DNA of 64,000 nucleotides from Quillaja saponaria (Eukaryota > Streptophyta > Magnoliopsida > Fabales > Quillajaceae): the NCBI GenBank assembly GCA_029379385.1, contig CM055618.1:11232134-11296133 (forward strand), read 5' to 3'. Positions 1-12,135 of this stretch are shown here, piece after piece. Numbering within the stretch: position 1 is the stretch's first letter; every line of letters starts with the position of its first letter. The notes under the pieces were generated by a model, which was not told where the DNA came from, did not search any database, and saw only the letters and a list, made by a program, of their open reading frames with translations. The translations under genes and the position numbers were made by a program.

Positions 1-983
1 CTTCATGGTCTTGACTGTGTAGCTATTTCAATAAGAACAAAAAAGATTGTTATTGTTGAGAGTTTAGAAACGTTATTTATAAGAGTAAATTATATAAAAA
101 TAAAAATAATTTTTCAAGATTGTTATTCTTGAAATTTTAAGATAAGAATATTTTTAAATTTCATACAATCAAATGGTTAAAATATTTTTAAAAATTTGTC
201 AATTGAACTGTCTTGACGTTATCTCAAAATATTTACAATTTGCTTTTCTATTTTGTTGATATATATTTTTTTCATGCTTTCGAAGTTGAATTAATATTTA
301 GTTAAGTATATAAATTAATAAAAAATTATCATGTATTACTAATGTCATTTTATTTAACTGGAGTGATGTGTAATAACTCTTTGTTATTTTTGCCGTATAT
401 ATATCCATATTATGTGTTATTGGCTGGCAATATTAAAGAAAGTTCCACTTTGTACAACTATAATTAGTTAATTGGAGTAGTTTCTTTGTCCTGATATGCA
501 TTTGTTTAACATGAAATGAATGTGAAAATTTTCTGTATCCTTTGTCACCTTGTTTATTGCACATTCTGTGGGATATTCTCAGATTCTCTAAGCAGCATGA
601 CTAAACCCCTCTCAATCCCCCAACGACTCAAATGAATGCCAATTGTGCTCAACTGCTCATATACATTATTTAACAAATTCATGGTTAAAAAACAGCTCAA
701 TCAGAGGTCAGAACAGTAAGTTCCAGCTACCATGGAGGCAGTAATACTAATACAAATTCAAACATGTATTTATATATATATATTGATGTAAAATTTCACA
801 AGTATGGTAGCTTAACAACAAGTACAATTTATTTAACTTCAAAACTATCACTTTCTTGAGTATCCAACAGCCTCTATAATTTAGAAGGAAAAAAGAAAAC
901 AGTAAGTCAGAAAATGATATCACATCAGAAAATACTTCCTACCAAGGTTTGGTTACAAAATTTTACATCTTTTACAAACTCAA
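1..983. other. Gene-free left edge, 3' flank of the HHO-like gene
   Basis: AT-rich sequence with no reading frame that resembles a protein. Its right part, roughly 550-983, probably holds the 3' UTR of the minus-strand HHO-like gene. A short TA run lies near 770-782. I see no other structure. Confidence 0.5.
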
Positions 984-2892
984 TTAACACAGATGGGAAG
1001 TTGTGGTGGCATGAGTGGAGGATGATGTGGCAGGGGAATTTGAATGATCTCCCCCTTCACTATGGCTGGCCCTTTCTTGTGAAGGAGATTGCTCAGACAA
1101 GTCAGATCTTTTGGGTTGTGGCCTTTGAATTAGAGCTTGTCTATGTTGGGATTTAGCAGGATGTGAAGCCAATGGAGCATAGATACTATTGGGTGGATTA
1201 ACAGTGGTCACTTGCCCTGATGCTGTGCTTGTAGACATGGCTGCAGCATATTCTGGTGGTTGCATCAATATGCCTCCAACAAATACAAATTGAGGAGTTT
1301 GCTGATTGGCATTGCTGTGAATTGTGGGGCTTGGTCTTCTTGTGTGCAAACGAAATTTCTGAGAAGAGGGAAAATATAATTAATATTTAGACTCATTCCA
1401 TGAATGAAGTGGGATATAATTATACATTAATTCAAATGAAATGCAGCAATTGCTGCTCATGCTTGGAAATGAAGCCAATTGAAGTAACTACTATACCAGT
1501 TAAAAGAACACAAATTACGAAAATCTAAGTATCAACTGTTTGATGCTTTTGGTTTCTATTGCTAACGTTACCAAAACTTGCCTCTAAAGCCAATAGGACT
1601 CCAATTTTGGTAATCAATGTGAGATTTGATTTTTGACGATTGGGTTTCTACAAAAGCTTGCTAGAAGATACCATGGCACAAGCAATGACACCAAATTCAT
1701 TTATAAGTTAGTAGTACAGAGATATACAAACCTGTAAATGGCTTTTTACTTCGTCATTTGTAAGCCCATCAACCTTCATTAGCTCCCTGATTTGCTTAGG
1801 AGTCGCTACTGCAACAGAAAACCAATCACAACCACGAATTAATACGACATTCAATCCAGAATAACATAAAAATCAAAACTTTCTTAAGGGTAATATTTTA
1901 CACTACACACCATCTGAACCACCAAGTTGTTGAAGGGCATGCAAGAATCGTTTGTGTAATTCTGGCGACCAGCACCGCCGCTGCTTTCTTTCACTTTGTC
2001 CTTCTTTGTCTTCTTTTTTGCCGCCCTCAGCATTACCTCCGGTGACTGCTGCCGCCGTGGAACTTGTTGCGGGAACTGGTGCTGCCGAGGTGGGCTCTTT
2101 ATTAGTTGAGGCATTAGACTTTCCAACACTTTTCTCTCTCAGAAAAGGCTGGAAAGCCCCTCCATTTCTAGCCACTTCCATCACCGTTGCCTTCTTAGGT
2201 ACATCCTGATTTAAAAAAATAGAAAATTTCCACAAAATTATTTTAGTTAATGCCTTATTCTTATCCCTCTATTTTCTCATCAAACAAACAAAGTAAGTTG
2301 AAAGACCAAGGCAATTTTTGCCAAAGTTTGGTGTGTACCTCATTAATGTGTGGATCTGGATTCCACAACTGAACAGATCTAAGCCAATCTGATTTCTTTT
2401 TATCTGTGTTCTTATCTTTATTAATCTTAGCCTTATGTGAATATTGCTCATTATCATCATCTTCATCATCACAATCAAGGGAAGCCCTTTTCTTTATGGG
2501 CATGAATTCCTCCAAAATAGGGCCTTCGGTTGATGTCTGCTCTGAACACTCAGATGGTCCATGCGAATTGTACTCAGTGGTCGTCCCAGATAACTGTTGC
2601 CTACATGTCTCAATGGCTGCATCCCCAGAAAACCCAAATTCACATCTTTCAATCAGAAACCAAAACACAAAACAGATAAAGAAAAAAGATAGACCTTTAC
2701 ACAGAATAATCAAAATTAGGCTATAAATCAGAAAGGGTCTTCACCTTGAGTGACAAGCTCTAAACAAAGTGGAAGCTCTCGTTGAAAGACCTCAATCTTA
2801 CGCTTTTCTACCTCTAATGCTTCAACATATTCACGGAACCCCACTCCCTGTTGCTGCATTTTCTCAGTGAAATCCATTAAACGCAGTTCCAT
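984..2892 (-). CDS. HHO5: HHO-type G2-like (GARP) transcription repressor
   Basis: Five exons, 2892-2745, 2616-2339, 2205-1911, 1808-1732 and 1358-984, join in phase with GT-AG borders to give 390 residues. Exon 1 encodes the HHO hydrophobic-globular N-terminus with [20 protein letters not shown] and the leucine-rich ELPLCLEL. Exon 2 holds the family signature [12 protein letters not shown]. Exons 3 to 5 encode the G2-like MYB domain at about residues 218-275, with [32 protein letters not shown] and KSHLQ followed by KFRLHTRR. In Arabidopsis this family (HRS1/NIGT1/HHO1-6) comprises nuclear DNA-binding repressors tied to nitrate and phosphate signalling. The [11 protein letters not shown] stretch in exon 2 suggests the HHO5/HHO6 branch, but that assignment is from memory. 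The C-terminal exon is low complexity (Ser, Thr, Gln, His). The start is the first ATG of the conserved N-terminus. Intron 4 is the longest, about 370 bp. Confidence 0.93.
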
Positions 2893-4443
2893 TTTGGTTT
2901 CTGAGGAAAATTAAATTGTAAGAAGCAAAATGAATAAATAGGCTGAGATTTTAAGAAGGAAGGGTAATTTGTCCAAGCATAGATAGATCCGACCCAATTG
3001 AGAGAGAGAGAGAGAGCTTCTCTATCAAGAATATGGGATCCAAGTAGAATCAAAATTTGGAATAAACTTGTAAACCAAGGAACAAAATTAAAATATTCTC
3101 TCACAGAAAGAAATTTGAAGGTGAAAGAATCGAGTGGCTTGCTGAGAAAGATCTGAGGGTGTAGAACAACTCCGGAAAAATATCAAAGTCGGGGCGTCGC
3201 ATACAGAACGAATCTTGGATGGATTTTATATTTCGTTTTTCTTTTTTGGGACAAATTAAAAACAGAGACAAGGTTGAATTTTGAATATTCGATGGTGTGA
3301 TTCGTTTTTTTGTTGCGTGGGCTGTCAATGACGTCAGCCTTTTATCCCCACTTTTATTATCAGATAAGATAAGATCAATGACTTTTTCTATTTCTAAATT
3401 TGTAGTAATTAATTCTAATATTTTTCCCAGAATTCTGTCAGTGGTAAAACAATATTATTTATGTAAGGGGCAGTAAGAAATAAATTGATTGATTTTTAGT
3501 TAAAAAATATTAGATAATGTGATAAAATAAATAATTAAAAATCACATTATTTAGTGAAGTGAAATAAGTTTTTTAGTTATTTTATAATATTTATTTTTTT
3601 AATTGATAAAAATTGGATTGGAAATTTTCGTTTATATGTTGTCTCTCACATCTTAACAAGTCTATGGGATATACCTCAAGAATTCCAAAAGAAAACGAAT
3701 CATTTTGATGAGTGTGCTGAGACGCGTGTCCCATGCCGCGTATGATTCGGTCCAAATGTGGCCTTTCACGCTCTCTAATGGCCAACCAGATTTTTATCCT
3801 CCGTGTCCACCCATTCCGAAGTTTACGGTTCCAGTAATCATTAATAGTGCCAATCGCCAGTAAATGGCGCGTGGATTAAGCAGGACGTGGCAATTTCCTT
3901 ATCCTGTATTTTCGTTCTTGACAGCCCATTGTTTACAGCACGACTTCTGTAATAGGTTTAAATTGTAATGACTGACTTTAAAGAGTAATGACCCAATTTA
4001 TTTTCGTATCATAATATCACATGTTGTACAATAATTTTTATAAATTATCGAATTAAATATATAATCTATTATTAATTTATAATTAATAAATAATTACCAT
4101 TCATTTAAATTAACTATTAAATCGAATCAATTAACTCCTAAAAAATTAAATTATCTTAATTATAAGTTTTTTTTTAAAAAAAATTAATTTTATATTTTTC
4201 TCTTTTCATTTTTATGAAATTAAACACTTTATATGAATTCAATTTTAATATACATAAATAATATTTGAATCATTCATATTTTTTGTTTTTTATGATAACA
4301 TTTAAATTATTAATATATTTACTAATATTGTTTTTTCTCATTTATAGAAATTATAGAAGTTGTTGTTTGAATTTATATTTTAATGATAATATTTTCATCA
4401 AAACAAATGGTAGTTCATATGAGGGTATAACGCAATTGATCCC
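2893..4443. other. 5' UTR and promoter side of the HHO-like gene
   Basis: This stretch lies upstream of the minus-strand HHO-like start. A (GA)n run at about 3000-3016 probably sits in the 5' UTR as a CT-rich tract of the transcript. The remainder is AT-rich with no coding signal. The 64-75 residue open frames here have no recognisable features. Confidence 0.45.
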
Positions 4444-4453
4444 AATAATAATA

Positions 4454-4989
4454 AGGCAAAATGATATTCACCATCCCTAAAATATCATATTTTTAAAAAT
4501 TTCATCTCATAAGTATTTTTTCAATCAATTTCGTTCAAAAACATTCAAAACGATTGTAATGTCTTCCCCTAACATAAAATCAGTTAATACTTTGGATTGA
4601 AAATAATGAGGTGGCTTAAAATATTTTACCGGTTGCCACATGTATGCTGAGTAGGCAAAAAATAATTAAAATGTGTCCTTAAAGTATTATTTTTTTATCA
4701 TTTTCATCCTAAAATATAATTTCTTTATCAGTTCTGTCCTAAAATTATTTTGCATGAGATAAGTTAAGAAATATAATTTTTGTCACTTTAGCACACATGT
4801 GGCTAAAATATTATATTTTAAGTTACATCATCAATTTTCATAAAAAAAATGTTAATGGTGTTATACTTAGGAAAGGCATTGCAAATGTTTTGACAGTTAT
4901 GGGATGATATTGACAAACAAAAAAAAATACTCTTGAGACAAAATTGACAAACATGTAATATTTTAAGGACAATATATATCATTTTGCTT
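4454..4989. mobile_element. MITE with inverted ends and 10-bp flanking repeat
   Basis: The left end reads AGGCAAAATGATAT and the right end, reverse-complemented, reads AAGCAAAATGATAT. The inverted similarity continues inward for several tens of bases. Both sides are flanked by AATAATAATA (4444-4453 and 4990-4999), which fits a 9-10 bp target-site duplication of Mutator-like elements. The flank is low complexity, so the duplication alone is weak evidence. No coding capacity; about 536 bp long. Confidence 0.65.
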
Positions 4990-5000
4990 AATAATAATAT

Positions 5001-5463
5001 ATCATAGTGGGCTACAATGAGACTACAATACACAATAGACTTAATTGAGCTTATATATGAATTGATAGTTAGTGATTTTTTTTATACTTAATATCTAAGA
5101 ATTTTATGATTTTATTGAGATATACTAATTTTTTTAAAAAAAATATTGGATTCAATTGAATTTGATTAGATTAGATTACGGCAAATTACTAACTTTTGAA
5201 ATTTCAAACCAATCAAACAACATTAGTAGAACAATCTAAACTAATCCAATCCAAGTAACGATATCTCCAATTCAATCCGATTAGATTTGATCAGATTGGA
5301 TTGGGCCATGAACGCCCCTATCATGTATGGAAAAAAATGAAGACAAAAAGACCAAAAGGAAATGAAGTTAATTTAGATTGTGATATGACTTCTTTCCATA
5401 TGACTTCTTTCCATTTGAATTTGTTAAAATTTAATGTGAACTTGATTTGAACTAAGCTTATCT
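5001..5463. other. Gene-free spacer between two MITEs
   Basis: AT-rich spacer. A short direct repeat is visible at about 5389-5415, where ATATGACTTCTTTCC occurs twice in tandem. No coding or RNA signal is seen. Confidence 0.4.
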
Positions 5464-5472
5464 TATAAATTA

Positions 5473-6194
5473 GGATCAATTGCACTTTATCCCATGAACT
5501 ACCACCTGTTTTACATTAACCATATGAACTATCAAATTAGGCACATAACTCCTTATTTGAGTCATAATGAGCAAATAACCTCCAATCATTCAAATTAGTT
5601 AGAAAAATCTAACAAATTAACTTAGAAAAGACTAAACTATCCTTATTAATTTTTTTTATTTTATATCTTTCACTTTCTATCTCTCTTTTTTTTTCTTTTT
5701 TCTTTTTTCTTGTAGCAATTAACATCTCTATATTTATTCAATTTTAGTATATTTTTTAATATGGAATACAATAATAAGAAAATAAAAGTTTTGAAGAGAA
5801 TATTATCATTAAAAAGCAAATTGAAACAACAACTTGTATAATTTATATAAATGAGAAGAATAATATTAGTAAATTTATTAATAATTTAAATATTATGTCA
5901 AGAGAATAAAACATTATGAATGATTCAAATATTATTTATGTATGCTAAAATTGAATCAATATAGTTTTATAAGAAATGAAAAGAAAAAGATGTAAAAATG
6001 AGAAAACATTAAAAGAAAAAAAACTTATAATGAGGATAATTTAATATTTTATGAGTTAATTTATAAGATTTAATGGCTAATTTAGATGAGTGCTGGTTAT
6101 TTGCTAATTATGATGGAGTTATGCGTCTAATTCGATAGCTTATGAGGTTATGCAAAATAGGTGATAGTTTATGAGAGTAAAATACAATTGACTC
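5473..6194. mobile_element. Mutator-type MITE with 9-bp target-site duplication
   Basis: A 722-bp element whose ends are inverted copies of about 85 bp: the left begins GGATCAATTGCACTTTATC and the right, reverse-complemented, begins GAGTCAATTGTATTTTAC. They remain alignable through the CATAACTCC motif further in. TATAAATTA flanks both sides exactly (5464-5472 and 6195-6203). The 9-bp duplication is the length produced by Mutator-like transposases. The interior is AT-rich and non-coding. Confidence 0.85.
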
Positions 6195-6203
6195 TATAAA
6201 TTA

Positions 6204-6685
6204 TTTTCTAAACATTCTATATGATTTGCGTTATTTTACGAATCAATCTGAGCTATTTCAAGCAGACTTTCTCTAAAAACATGTAATAAATATGATCACG
6301 ATGTTTTAGACACAAAAAGTAGATCGGATATCCTATTTGACAGGTCAAATTATCATTTCAACACAACTATGTATGCCATTAGAAAGGAAAAAGACCACAA
6401 AAACTTGGATTTTTTTACCAAGAATGAAATGATTAATTTTCAGCTTGAACTTCTCAAAATTGTCCCCTTCAAAACGAGGAATTTTTAGAACTAAACTATC
6501 TTTACATGGAAAAGAATATAAAGCACCATGCTAGGCCCAAAGAATATATTCAACCTTTGACCCAGGTTCTTTCAGGCTCCATCTTTTCCTTGTGAATTGG
6601 CTCCCAATCAAAACGCCCATTCATGTATCAGAAAGAAAAGGAAAGCCCATCTGAACTGTAATAGTATCTCAGTCTGACCTGCCTG
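6204..6685. other. Promoter and 5' UTR side of the PCC1-like gene
   Basis: No protein-coding signal before the ATG at 6686. A short upstream open frame starts with the ATG inside ATTCATGTATCAG near 6622 and ends in TAA at about 6660, so it could act as a uORF if transcribed. Confidence 0.4.
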
Positions 6686-8860
6686 ATGGGCAAACCAAAT
6701 GGGAATTCAGCTGGTAAGTATCTCTCTTTCTCTTTATGCCAACAAAGCTTTTTAAAGGCTCTTTATTATTGCTTTGCTCTTGCTTCTAAGAAAGTTTCTG
6801 ACTTTGCGTTAAAAATGTAATATTTTGGGGCATAAGTGACCCTTTGTTTGGGCCGTTCTGGTTATGGTATTCAGGAGTTCTGATATTGTGAAGAAGTGAA
6901 TTATTATAGTTAATCTTCTGCTTATATACTTATCCTCTCATTTTGAAGAATAAACATCTAGCTTAATATTTTGATTGTGTAATGTGTATCAATTTGTGTG
7001 GGGTGGTACAATTAGTTAATTTATGAATGTTTAAATCGGGAATCTTGGTGGTTAATTCCTTCAGAGAAACCCAAAATCTGAGATAAAATCATTTTAGGTT
7101 TTGGTTTTATAAATGCAGGAAATGAATTTCCTTGTGTTGTGAGATGCAGTTCATGAATAAATAATTTGTTTCCTTACATCATTATTCTTAAGGAAAAGGT
7201 TTGCTTAGGGGATTTTCTTTAATTTTTTTTTCGCAATACATATCTGGCATTTGAATTTTGATTTATATGTATTCTTTTTTGTGGTCTGTAGTATTGTTAC
7301 ATTCTTGATTCTGGTTCTTCCTTCAATGCACAAAATAATTCGAAGTCCACAGATAATCAACAAAATAAATTTTACCATTCGACCATATCAGCATTTTTTT
7401 TTTCATTCTTGATACACAATATACGGATTCTATTTGGGCAGAGCAACAGTGTCCTGAGGGAGGAGTTTAGAGGCCTTATAGTAGCATGGTCTTCTTTTTC
7501 TTTCTAGGTCATGCGAAGGGGGCCAGTCCAAGATCGTACTAAAAAATAGGTTATGCTTGGTAGAGATGAAATGGAAGGTGGAAACCATTTTCATTGATAA
7601 TTAAAATTAAATAAATCTTGCTTGGTTGGAGTGAAACTGAGCAGGAATGGAGCTGGAGATTGAAAATGTAAAGATACGAATGCAAGCTTAATTGGATTGT
7701 ACAATTTTACTAGTTTAAATCTTATGCTTTCCTAAAAGTTTTAATATTAACACATTCCTCTTACTTTTCACTCTTATGAAGAAAGGGAGATGAAATGAGT
7801 TTTCATTTGTTCTCAGTTTCTCACCTTTCTACTAAGCACCCAAATCCAATAGATGAAAAGTAAAGCTTATAAATTTCTATTCTCTCCATATTCATTCCTC
7901 TCACCTCACTCCCCACTACATATTCATTCCACTGATCACTCGCTTTTCTCTCCATGTTACTAAGCATGGCTATTGTCTTTTACTAATAAACTGGGTGTGA
8001 CTTGCCAGGTCATTCTGAAGACTTAGAATTCACTATCATGTAGGAGCTTTGGAATTCTCCAAGCATATGTACCAGGGTTAGTATCATCAGGTATGCAGGA
8101 AAATCTATCATTCCGGGGATTACCTAACATTACCTTAAGAGTATGCTTAAGCATATAATTGGTGTATTGGCCACCACTGAAAATGTCCTTCTTATAAAAG
8201 GACATCACGAATTTTATCTTCTGTGCTAATTGTTTCTCTGCTAGGTTTTATGTGCTGATATAAGTTAAAATGTCAACTGCAGTGATCTGGAAGTGGATTA
8301 CGAGTCTGAGGATAATGATTCCGTTGTATATGCAGCTCTAGCCGTTGATAAAGAGGTGATGTGTGCATTTGAATTTTCTCTTGCCCAAGTTATAGTTTGA
8401 TCTCAAATGGATTTTACTTGGTTTGATGTCTTGTGCGGTTGCAGCCTGACAAGGTGAAAAGAAACATGTCAGTGTCTAATGGAAAGCTTTCGGTGCTATA
8501 ATAGTTGGGTTTTAGTCCATGAACTATATCTTCCACAACATGATAAAGCTTTCGGTGTGATGTATTATGAATTGATATCACAACATTAAGTAGAATTCCG
8601 AATAAATAATTTGGAAAAATGAGACATTTTCTAGAATGCCATATCTAAAATTGAATCTGTACTGATTTTGTTACTTTGGAGTGCCTTACAGAACAAGTTA
8701 GCTCACTTTCCTTTCCTTTTCCCTTCTTTCTGATTTCTCCTACAGGCACTTGGAGGCGATAGAGACCAGACTTCTTCGAGCATCATTCAGTGCTTTTGTA
8801 GATGTGCTGACACTAGCCACAAAAACCATGGAAGAATTTGGTCAAGGAATTGAATTATAA
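6686..8860 (+). CDS. PCC1: EKC/KEOPS complex subunit Pcc1 (LAGE3-like)
   Basis: Small split gene of about 89 residues. Exon 2 (8283-8355) encodes DLEVDYESEDNDSVVYAALA followed by VDKE. Exon 3 (8445-8494) encodes PDKVKRNMSVSNGKLS. Exon 4 (8746-8860) encodes HLEAIETRLLRASFSAFVDV and ends EEFGQGIEL. This is the Pcc1 fold family, the small dimerising subunit of the KEOPS complex that makes t6A at position 37 of tRNAs. Exon 1 is least certain: an ATG at 6686 followed by a strong GTAAGT donor at 6714 gives the wrong phase for exon 2 at 8283. It joins in frame if the donor is GTATCT at 6718, or if the acceptor lies inside exon 2. Exon 3 joins exon 4 in frame only if the intron starts with GC at 8495; the likely original GT donor was displaced by a local duplication (see findings). 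Confidence 0.8.
7541..7976. mobile_element. Possible hAT-like MITE in PCC1 intron 1
   Basis: The left end AATAGGTTATGCTTGGTA and the right end, reverse-complemented AATAGCCATGCTTAGTA, are imperfect inverted repeats about 430 bp apart. The interior has no coding signal. I could not find a convincing target-site duplication, so the element is tentative. Confidence 0.4.
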
Positions 8861-10490
8861 CGTCTATTTAGTGATTCTCAGTGCCATCACTTGCTTCCAT
8901 CCCAACCCCCTCTAGAAATGTACTGTAATGTCTATAACATTTGACTCCTATTATATTTTCTCACAGCTTATAATGTAGTTGGACTGACCAGTTTTCAAAT
9001 CTCACCACTAATTGATGGTAGCTTCCATTAATAGTTTCGAGTTTTCATGTTCAAATTCCCCTTTCCTCCAAAGCTTATGAAGCTACATTCAAACCTCTCG
9101 TAGCAAAAACTGCACTACTCAGAGTTGGAATAGATTTTTTTCAATTATAAATTAATCTTCGAATTACTTTGAGTTCAGGAAAGGGTGAGTGTATAACAAA
9201 TGGTTTAGATGATCATACACTTTTTTGACCTGGGCATAAACAAGTTTTATCAGTTTGAATATTTTATGAGTTAATGAATGGGCATAAAGTTTGAGAATAA
9301 CTCATTTTAACAAAAATGGAAAACCTGAAAGTGAGTCTTATTTTCTCATTGATTCTTTTCTGTTCCCAAAAAAATCATGTGAGTAAAACCATATTAATAT
9401 TGGAGAACCAGAAAGTGTCAGTTTGATTTGGGTCAAAAAACAAATCTTGACCAGAAAGTTTCAGAGTGAAAAAATTAAAGAACATGAACTCTAGTTGAAA
9501 TTGGGAACTGGAACTGTGCTACTGAAGTAAGCAGAGGTGTAGTACTCTGCCTGCTATGAAGCTGTGACTTATCAATGTTGGGCGGCCATGAAAGTCTCAG
9601 ATACAACTGTTTGGCTTTCTCAAGTTTCCTTTCTTATACAAGATGATGAAATTGGTAATCTTATCTTTGTCTTTCCCACATTAAAGTCTCACATATGCTA
9701 AATTAAAAGAGCAATACCATGCGTGAGCTACAGTTCGTTTCTGCAGACTAAATCAGTAAATCTTATAGCTAGGAATCCAAAGACTATATATTCCAGGCAC
9801 TTCTTTTTCTTTCCCTCTTTTATTTCTCTTTCGTTGAAGTTTAAATAATTTAAACTATTCTAAAATTTGAAGACAATGGTGACCTTAGGCAGCACCCACA
9901 TAATGAAAGTAGTATTCCATACTAAATTATTGTTTAAATTATATTAATTTTTTATACAAACAATAATTATTGAGAAACATCGTAGGTGATGCGACGTAAC
10001 AATTTTCTAAGTATTTTTCCTTTGGAAACAAACAATAACTTGTATGAATTCTTACAAATGAAAGATTAAAGCATAACAGAGTATCAATTCTTTGCAGAAT
10101 ATGAAACGTCTCCTTAATCGTACATTTCTCTATGTCTTGGAAACTGTTGTTTCGTCTTTAAGGTTATGAAATGACACAGCTCCTTCAAAACAATATTTTG
10201 CTATTTTGTGTCAACTATATGTGGTCAGAGGTTCGATAATGAACTGTCCTTTGTACTGTGTCTGGGAAATTAAAGCTTTTGTTTGAGGCTTTAATGTCGA
10301 GCAGTGCATTGAAGAATCTATCTTAAAAAAGATAATTAGTTATGAGAAAATAATTATTTACAGATTCTGGAAGAGTTTGGAAAATAATTATATGACTGAG
10401 TTCAAGTATATATGATATTGTCCTTGTGGCCTAAAACTGAGAAATGAGAGTGAAATCAAGGGAAAGTGTGGTTTTCTTATACCTCAAAAA
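8861..10490. other. Gene-free stretch between PCC1 and a LINE remnant
   Basis: It includes the presumed 3' UTR of the PCC1-like gene. The rest is AT-rich with no conserved reading frame, RNA gene or clear repeat that I can see. Confidence 0.4.
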
Positions 10491-10499
10491 CTTTTAAGA

Positions 10500-12135
10500 T
10501 TGTGCCCAATGTTAGTTATAAGATTGCATGGCAACAATGATTTAATTTTTGACCGCTTTACAATTATTATTGATAAAAATTTCAAGTACGAGGTCGTTGA
10601 AGTTAAGGAAAGGCTATAGAATAATTTCAGTGAAAATAAGCTTTTGATGTCATTAGTACCTATACTCGGCAAATTGATGCAAATTGGACTAGACGAAGCT
10701 ACATGGAAGACATTTTAAGAAGACTAATATGAAATAGTTTAAGGAGTACCGATTGGAGAGAAACTTTATATTAAAAGAAAATTAAATGGCGATGTAGTAA
10801 GAACTAAAGAGGGTTTTGAGAGAGTCTATTTTCGATTTTGCAGTTGCGTATGACTTGATTCTAGCCAACACTATTCTTTAAGAAAAGAGAATCGCACTTA
10901 GCACATTTAGTAGCGGACATAATAAGAGCCAAGTAGATTTTGTTATGACTAAGAAGGTAGATAGAGTGTATTGTAAGGATTGTAAAAGTTATAACCGACG
11001 AGTGTTAAGTGACTCAATACAAGTTTTTGGTTGTAAATGTTTGTGTTAAGAGTTGGAAGGAAATGCATAGGTGTAATAGATTTAGATTGTGGAATTTGAA
11101 TGGAGAAAAAATGGCTCTTTTTAAAAGAAAAGATGTTAAATAGTGATTCATGAATTGTATAGGGCGAGCCTAAAAAGATTAGGGATGAGATAGTGAGTCG
11201 TATTAGAATTACGGCTAGAGAGGTGTTAGGGGAAAGTAGATGACATGGGACACCGACTAGGACCCTAAGGAGATATGGAGGTGGAATGAAGAAGTTCAAA
11301 AAAGCTATTAAAACTCAAAAAGTGGGTTATAAAAAATTATACGAGTGTAGAAATAAGAATAATTATGAGCAGTTTAGACAAGCTAGAAAATATACTAAGA
11401 AAGCGGTTAGAGAAGTTAGAGGCAAGGCTTGTGAATTTTTTTACCAATAGTTAAGAACAAAGATAAAGAGAATGATAATTATATATAGGCATGCCACACA
11501 AAGAGAGAGAAGAACTAGGGATTTGACTTATATTAAGTACATTAAGGACGAAAACTAACTATATGAAGTGTGATTTTAGTCACACTAGAGGAGACTCGAT
11601 TGAAATAATTTTGGATGGTAATGAAATTCCAACGAAAAAACGTGTTTAAGTATCTACGTTCATTTCTACAAAAAGATGATACAATTGAATACGATGTAAA
11701 CCATAGAATTAAGACATGATATTTGAAATAGCAAATTGTATCGAGTGTTTTATGTGATCCTAAAATCTCAAATAGTTTGAAAGAAATTTTTTATTGAATG
11801 ACAGTGAGGCCAGCTATATTGTATAGTGTCAAATGTTAAGCGCTCTCATAATATGAGAGTGACTGAAATGCAAATGTTGAGATGGATGACCAGACATATA
11901 AAAAATAATAGAATATAAAATGAGGAGATACATAGAAAGGTTGAGGTAGCACCCATTGAAGAGAAAATGTGAGAGAATCGCTTACGATGGTTTTGACATA
12001 TCTAACTTATGCCAGCAGATGCTGTAGTTAGGAGAGGTGACTTGGTGCTGATGAAATGTATTAGACGGGATAGAAGGAGATCGAAAAATTACATAGGGGC
12101 AGTTATTGAGATTGATATGATTGCTCTATGCATTA
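10500..12135 (+). mobile_element. Decayed LINE: endonuclease and C-terminal RT remnants
   Basis: Translating across stops and frameshifts gives recognisable pieces of a plant non-LTR retrotransposon polyprotein. The APE-type endonuclease part includes IGLDEAT near 10690, DFAVAYDLILANT near 10840 and SQVDFVM near 10929. A linker rich in charged residues (REVLGES, YECRN, FRQARKYTKKAVREVRGKA) follows at about 11210-11430. Most of the reverse-transcriptase core is missing between roughly 11460 and 11560. The C-terminal part then resumes with KYLRSFLQKDD, KISNSLKEIFYWMTVRPAILY and LRWMTRHIKNNRI, up to about 12130. No frame is intact, so it is dead. It is old, because lesions are spread evenly. Confidence 0.82.
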
